Source: a bacterium (GTDB lineage: Bacteria; Sumerlaeota; Sumerlaeia; MVZB01). Taken from it: a DNA stretch of 57,676 nt. The notes beneath the pieces are model-generated. The model made no database searches. It worked only from the letters and a program-made list of their open reading frames with translations, and was not told the DNA's origin. The translations under genes were made by a program, and so were the position numbers. The first letter of the stretch is position 1. Each line of letters begins with the position of its first letter. Location of the stretch: NCBI GenBank assembly GCA_021372575.1, contig JAJFUE010000061.1, positions 1 through 57,676 of the forward strand. The letters run 5' to 3'. Below, piece after piece: positions 53,235 through 57,676 of this stretch.

Positions 53235-54692
53235 ATGCAGCCAAGCGATTTCAATCCACTCCTTCGGGAACTTGTGTCTATGCCTACGGAGGCGGAGTGG
53301 ATTGAATTTAAACATAATTACGCAGAGCCTAATGAAATAGGAGAGTATATTTCAGCTCTATCCAACAGCGCGGCTATGCACAACAAAAAAGCTGGATATC
53401 TTGTTTGGGGAATAGGTGATAAAAAACACGATATAGTGGGCACAAGTTTTCGCCCTCGATCAACCAAGGTTGGGAATGAGGAAATTGAGAACTGGCTCAG
53501 CCATTCTTTGTTCCCCCGGCTCGATTTTCGTTTTCATGAATTTCATTATGACGGAAAACCTATTGTCTTGCTGGAAATTCCAGCGGCATCACATACTCCA
53601 ATCAGTTTCAAAACGGAACGTTTCATTCGAATTGGCTCATGCAAAACAAGGTTGAGGGAGCATCCGGAAAAAGAACGGACCCTGTGGGCATGTTTTCAGC
53701 GACAACCTTTCGAACGACTTTCTGCGCTTCACCACCTGGACCCCGACGAAATTTTGCGAATGATCGATTATCCATCCGTCTTTGAGTTATTAGGACAGAC
53801 ACTGCCGCCGGCACGAGAAGGAATACTCGAGAGACTTGCCCAAGAAAAATTAATAAAGCCCACAGGAACCGGGCGTTATGACATTACAAACCTCGGAGCG
53901 ATTTTATTCGCGAAAAATCTCGAAACCTGTGGTGGTTTATCACGCAAGTCCATGCGCGTTATTCAATATCGCGGGTCGAATCGGATTCGGACAGTCAAAG
54001 AGAATTCCTGGAGCAAAGGTTACGCCGCATCCTTTGAAGAACTAATGAGATATGTCAATGGCCTGCTGCCAAGCAATGAGGAAATCACTCATGCGTTGCG
54101 ACAGGAAGTCAAAATGTATCCCGAAATCGCCGTCCGGGAACTTGTTGCCAATGCGCTCATCCATCAGGATTTTGAAATTTCCGGTACTGGTCCTATGGTC
54201 GAGATTTTTGACGATCGCATTGAAATCACCAATCCAGGAACCCCCCTCATCAATACATTGAGGTTCATTGATGAACCCCCACGTTCTCGCAACGAAGAAC
54301 TTGCCGCGATGATGAGACGTATCAATATTTGCGAGGAGAGAGGTAGTGGTATTGATAAAGTCATCGATAGTGTCGAGGGTTGTCAATTGCCCGCGCCCGA
54401 TTTTCAGGTTTCATCGAACCACACGAAAGCGATTCTCTACGCGGCTAAAAAGTTCAATGATATGGATTCGTCGGATCGCCAGCGCGCCTGTTATCAGCAT
54501 GCCTGCCTATGTTGGGTTTCGAATGCTTTAATGACTAATACGTCTTTGCGCAAGCGGTTTGGCATTGAAAAAAGAAACTACGCAATTGCCTCAAGGATCA
54601 TTGCGGAAACTATAAAAATGGGGCTAATCAAACTGGCAGAGTCATCGAGCAAATCCAAACGGGATGCGAAGTATATTCCATTTTGGCTATAG
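53235..54692 (+). CDS. AlbA_2 (Schlafen-like) / HATPase_c_4 protein, RecG-like regulator family
   Basis: 485 aa. The N-terminal EWIEFKHN...ISALSNSAAMHNKKAGYLVWG is the AlbA_2 DNA-binding (Schlafen-like) domain (about 15-150). The central AVRELVANALIHQDFEISGTG, VEIFDDRIEITNPG and NICEERGSGIDKVI are the N and G boxes of a GHKL-type ATPase (HATPase_c_4, about 280-400). A winged-helix-like C-terminus follows. Often called an ATP-dependent DNA helicase-related or transcriptional regulator, it lacks helicase motifs. AT-rich compared with its neighbours, 10 bp behind ndk, no partner. Related proteins occur in defence islands; its action is unknown. Confidence 0.85.
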   Translation: MQPSDFNPLLRELVSMPTEAEWIEFKHNYAEPNEIGEYISALSNSAAMHNKKAGYLVWGIGDKKHDIVGTSFRPRSTKVGNEEIENWLSHSLFPRLDFRFHEFHYDGKPIVLLEIPAASHTPISFKTERFIRIGSCKTRLREHPEKERTLWACFQRQPFERLSALHHLDPDEILRMIDYPSVFELLGQTLPPAREGILERLAQEKLIKPTGTGRYDITNLGAILFAKNLETCGGLSRKSMRVIQYRGSNRIRTVKENSWSKGYAASFEELMRYVNGLLPSNEEITHALRQEVKMYPEIAVRELVANALIHQDFEISGTGPMVEIFDDRIEITNPGTPLINTLRFIDEPPRSRNEELAAMMRRINICEERGSGIDKVIDSVEGCQLPAPDFQVSSNHTKAILYAAKKFNDMDSSDRQRACYQHACLCWVSNALMTNTSLRKRFGIEKRNYAIASRIIAETIKMGLIKLAESSSKSKRDAKYIPFWL

Positions 54693-54826
54693 AGGCGATG
54701 CGTCTCTTATGTGTATCTATCGTCTATATGATGTATATGATGTATACGGGCGTGTATATCCGCCGCGGGATGCGTGCTGGATACATAAGTCCTTTATTTG
54801 CAAAGACGTGCCATCGTTGCGTGTAT

Positions 54827-54854
54827 GTGATGGGTGTGTGATGGGTGTGTGATG
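54827..54854 (+). repeat. Tandem 11-bp repeat over a start codon
   Basis: GTGATGGGTGT occurs twice in tandem (54827-54837, 54838-54848), then GTGATG, which includes the start codon of the following gene at 54852. Just upstream, TATATGATG-type units repeat near 54724-54741. Unit gain or loss would shift alternative upstream starts. Confidence 0.85.
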
Positions 54855-55775
54855 AAACCTGATTCCGGACATTATCGTTGCTCCGTGATCATCTGTTCGC
54901 TCAACGGTGAGCGCGTCCTGCCGGCGTGCCTGTCTTCGCTTTCCGCAAGCGTGGGCATCGACTTCGAAATCATCGTCGTCGATAACGGCTCGTCCGATTC
55001 CACGCCCGAGCTTGTCCGGCGCGATTTCCCGCACGCGCGCCTGCTTCAGACCGGGCGCAACCTGGGCTTTGCCGGCGGCAACAACGTCGGCATGCAGGCC
55101 GCCCGCGGCGAGATCCTCCTGCTCTTGAACGACGATACCGAAGTCCCGCCCGACTGCCTCGCCAACCTGTGCGCGCCATTCGATGCCGACCCGCATATCG
55201 GCGCCGCGGGCTGCAAGCTGTTTTATCCGGACCGCAAAACGATCCAGCACGCCGGCGGCATCATTTACCCCAATGGCAACACGCTGCACCTCGGCGCGCG
55301 GCAGCCGGACGAAGGCCAGTGGGACACGCCCGGCCAACGCGATTACGTCACCGGCGCGGCCCTTGCGCTCCGCCGCGCCGCGCTCGAGGATGTCGGCCTG
55401 CTCGACCCGGCGTTCTTCCCGATCTATTTTGAAGAGGTCGATCTGCAGCGCCGCATGGCGCGCGCGGGGTGGAAGATCTGGTATGAGCCGAAGGCGTGGC
55501 TCATTCACCACGAGTCCCAAACCCAGGGCGCCGGCAGCCCGAAGTTCGTCTATAACTACACGTTCAACCGGCTGCGGTTCGTCGCGCTCAACGGGTTCCC
55601 CAAGGGCCGCCTCGCCGCCCTGCGCACCGAGCTGCCGTGGCTTGTCGATTTCACGCGCAAGCGGCGGCTCGCGCCGATTTTGCGCGCATATTGGAACGCA
55701 CTTAGGAATTTAAGGTCGTGGCGCGCCGATCGCGTGCGGCGCTCGACCATCCCGCGCCTCGGGCAAAAATCATAA
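54852..55775 (+). CDS. Family 2 glycosyltransferase
   Basis: 307 aa: SVIICSLNGERVLPACLSSL, FEIIVVDNGSSDSTPELVRR, GRNLGFAGGNNVGMQAARGE, LLNDDTEVPP (metal site), YVTGAALALRRAAL and FPIYFEEVDLQRRMARAGW (catalytic acid region). It resembles the rhamnosyltransferase-type enzyme at 35616. It starts within a tandem repeat; the usual Shine-Dalgarno is replaced by GGGTGTGTG. The C-terminus (RLAALRTELPWLVDFTRKRR) is basic. Likely surface glycan synthesis. Confidence 0.9.
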   Translation: MKPDSGHYRCSVIICSLNGERVLPACLSSLSASVGIDFEIIVVDNGSSDSTPELVRRDFPHARLLQTGRNLGFAGGNNVGMQAARGEILLLLNDDTEVPPDCLANLCAPFDADPHIGAAGCKLFYPDRKTIQHAGGIIYPNGNTLHLGARQPDEGQWDTPGQRDYVTGAALALRRAALEDVGLLDPAFFPIYFEEVDLQRRMARAGWKIWYEPKAWLIHHESQTQGAGSPKFVYNYTFNRLRFVALNGFPKGRLAALRTELPWLVDFTRKRRLAPILRAYWNALRNLRSWRADRVRRSTIPRLGQKS

Positions 55776-55826
55776 CGAACAAATTATTTTCGTGCTTTTC
55801 GCGGATCGCGCGGCTACAAATTCCAC

Positions 55827-56225
55827 ATGGGCTTCGTTATCGTCGCGATCCAGGCGTTTCTCATCGGGTTTGCGTATTGGGCGCTGCTCGGCAAATACAT
55901 CCCTGCCCGGCGGCCGTCATACGTGCGCTGCGTGATCGGCGCGGCGCTGCTCGGCGTCTGGAGCTATGCCGTCATGTATCTGTTCGTCGGCTTGCAATAC
56001 GCCTCGCGCCAGCCGCTCGCCGCCGGCAACCCGATCATCGGCCTGTTTGTCGGCAACCTGACCGTCGCGCTCTACATCCTCGCGGTGTGGCTGATCGGCG
56101 CGTATTACTTCATGCGCAACGTGTTCGAGATGCACCGCGGCCACGGCGCGCTGCTTATCATTTATCTCGTCATCAGCGGCGTGATCCAGGTCATCTGGAG
56201 TGCGGTCGCCCATTATTTAAAATAA
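55827..56225 (+). CDS. Small four-helix membrane protein, unknown
   Basis: 132 aa with four hydrophobic segments (2-22, 35-55, 70-95, 108-128) and little else. No motif recognised. It starts 51 bp after the GT2 stop on the same strand and ends 31 bp before the stop of the convergent TPR gene. Function unknown. Confidence 0.7.
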   Translation: MGFVIVAIQAFLIGFAYWALLGKYIPARRPSYVRCVIGAALLGVWSYAVMYLFVGLQYASRQPLAAGNPIIGLFVGNLTVALYILAVWLIGAYYFMRNVFEMHRGHGALLIIYLVISGVIQVIWSAVAHYLK

Positions 56226-56256
56226 AAAATATTTGATATCACATGCGGCCGGCGAT

Positions 56257-57676
56257 TCATTGGGCGGCAAGATACGGCTTGCCCTGTTTGTAGAACGGCA
56301 GCATGAGCTCGATTTTGCGCTGCGACTCGGTCGCGCCGGTTTTCCTGGCCAGATCGAGGGCGCGCAGCGCGGTGTCCACGGCCTCGCGGGTGCGGCCGTT
56401 TGCCGACTGCGCGGCGGCCAGCGCGTTCAGGAATTCGGGATCGAAGTTCGACGACATCGCGACGTAGCGCATCCCGAGGTCGAGAGCCTCCTTCGGATTG
56501 CGAAGGTTCGGATCGGGCGAGATCGTCAGGAGCCACATGAGCTGGCCATAAACGTTTCGGTTGATGCAGCCGCCGTTGATTGCGTCGCGGTAAAGCCGGA
56601 TGGTATCGGCCGTTTTGCCCAGGCGCGTCATGACGCGGCCGAGGGCGTAAATCGTTTCGCTGTTTTTGGGCGCGTACTGATGCGCTTTTGAGAACAAGAA
56701 CTCGGCCGCCAGGAATTGGTTGCGACGCCACTCGCCCACGCCCAGGTTGTAGTAGGCCAGCTGAGACTCGGGCGTGAGGTCGATGGCGCGGCCGAAGAAA
56801 GCCTTTTCGTTGCGATAAATTGCCGAGTGGTGCCAGGTAAGGGACGCAAGCAGGCAGACGAGCGCCGCCGCGAGCGCGCAGCCGATCGCCTTGCGCCGCT
56901 CGATCCAGCTCCCGATCAGGGCGCCGACGCCGGCCAGCGGGGCGATGCTCGCCATGAATTGGTAGCGGTCGGCGACCGGCGACTCGTTCAGAAAGCCAAA
57001 ATAAATGATGCCGAGCGTCGGGCCGAGCATCACCGCATACCACAGCCAGCACGCAAGGGGGCCGCGGCCGATCCGGTTGCGCGCGCGCCACAAGATGAAT
57101 GTCATGAGCAGAATCAGCGCGAGCGGAATCCAATCGCCAGGATTCGTCGCGCTGCGGGTAAACTGCGGGTAAATCGGACTTAACCCGACCGGGCAGACGA
57201 ATTTGGCGAGGTAGAATCCGAACGCCATGCCGGACTGGACAAGGCGGTCGGGGAACGAAGGGACGTGCATTTCGACGCCGAAGCGATTGAGCGCGACGAC
57301 ATGCATGTCGGCGAGCGCCATCGCAAACGTGATCGCGGCGAGGACTGCAAGGCCGATCGCGTCGCGGCGCGTGAAGCGGCCCTGGCGATACCAGACCAGG
57401 ACCGCGAGCCCGAACGGGAGCATCGTCGGGGTCGATTTGGCCAGCATCGCGGGCACGATTGCGAACACGGCGGCCGCGAGCCATTTCCACCCTCCCCGGT
57501 CCTCGTGATTCAGAAACATCTCGACCGCGACGAGGCACAGCAGCGTTGCAATCAGATCCTTGATGCTGATGATCCATGCGGCGACTTCGGCGTGGACGGG
57601 ATGGACCGCAAACAGCGCGGCGCCGATCCACGCGCCCGGCAGTCCAAGCCGCCGCATGAGCCGCCAGATCTGAATC
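56257..57676 (-). CDS. TMTC-like membrane TPR protein (5' end cut by window)
   Basis: At least 472 residues; the frame continues past the right edge (IQIWRL before the first in-window Met). The stretch ALFAVHPVHAEVAAWIISIK is the HPVH.E.VAWI signature of TMTC/O-mannosyl-transferase-like multi-pass proteins, followed by about eight membrane helices, then YRNEKAFFGRAIDL and TPR helices (LAYYNLGVGEWRRNQFLAAEF; AEFLFSKAHQYAPKNSETIY in the next repeat). Such proteins may glycosylate periplasmic proteins. Catalytic acidic residues near the N-terminus lie outside the window. Convergent with the small membrane protein gene. Confidence 0.85.
   Translation of the reverse strand, partial: IQIWRLMRRLGLPGAWIGAALFAVHPVHAEVAAWIISIKDLIATLLCLVAVEMFLNHEDRGGWKWLAAAVFAIVPAMLAKSTPTMLPFGLAVLVWYRQGRFTRRDAIGLAVLAAITFAMALADMHVVALNRFGVEMHVPSFPDRLVQSGMAFGFYLAKFVCPVGLSPIYPQFTRSATNPGDWIPLALILLMTFILWRARNRIGRGPLACWLWYAVMLGPTLGIIYFGFLNESPVADRYQFMASIAPLAGVGALIGSWIERRKAIGCALAAALVCLLASLTWHHSAIYRNEKAFFGRAIDLTPESQLAYYNLGVGEWRRNQFLAAEFLFSKAHQYAPKNSETIYALGRVMTRLGKTADTIRLYRDAINGGCINRNVYGQLMWLLTISPDPNLRNPKEALDLGMRYVAMSSNFDPEFLNALAAAQSANGRTREAVDTALRALDLARKTGATESQRKIELMLPFYKQGKPYLAAQ

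Overview
The window reads as chromosomal DNA from a GC-rich, Gram-negative-type bacterium. It encodes type II secretion-style pseudopilins (GspH/I/J/K-like), an EmrA/EmrB-type efflux pair, RbfA, ribosomal protein L32, PlsX, Ndk and a CCA-encoding tRNA-Val. No rRNA, transposase, integrase or CRISPR array is visible. No gene fixes the phylum. The wealth of secreted Ig-repeat, beta-propeller and lyase-like proteins, together with many wordlike dispersed intergenic repeats, resembles uncultured PVC/FCB-neighbour lineages (Verrucomicrobiota, Lentisphaerota, Sumerlaeota, Hydrogenedentota). That placement is a guess.

Layout. 0-2.6 kb: a structured leader with its own promoter and terminator, then a secreted DUF4932 metallopeptidase-like protein with three Ig-like repeats. 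2.7-8 kb (minus): a glutathione peroxidase, two membrane proteins and a GT39-type glycosyltransferase with a discoidin-like tail. 8.2-10.7 kb (minus): an XRE regulator/membrane protein pair and an AT-rich TcmP/DUF5131 pair. 10.9-14.4 kb (minus): a tight C39-like peptidase / RLAN-ATP-grasp / GCS2 amidoligase operon, the best candidate for a little-described biosynthetic system. 14.4-16.2 kb: an AT-rich Mrr-type endonuclease and an orphan nucleotidyltransferase. 16.2-28.3 kb: secreted proteins (propeller, EF-hand-rich, LVIVD, and two approximately 945-aa paralogues separated by hdeD). 28.5-37.5 kb: rbfA-galE-GT2, an UlaG-like hydrolase, a GNAT, a TPR membrane protein and two GT2 enzymes. 38-44 kb: tRNA-Val, small proteins and the pseudopilin operon. 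44.8-50.3 kb: MgtE, a CorA-like protein, and EmrAB. 50.7-57.7 kb: DUF4405, rpmF-plsX, ndk, an AlbA_2/ATPase gene, GT2, a membrane protein and a 5'-truncated TMTC-like TPR protein that runs off the right edge.

Almost every larger intergenic gap carries one or more short dispersed repeats of at least eight kinds. Several are arranged as inverted pairs able to form long hairpins, often directly after stop codons. One repeat lies in frame inside a glycosyltransferase gene. Genes visibly AT-richer than their surroundings (9.1-10.7, 14.9-15.8, 53.2-54.7 kb) look acquired and encode defence-type or DNA-acting domains.
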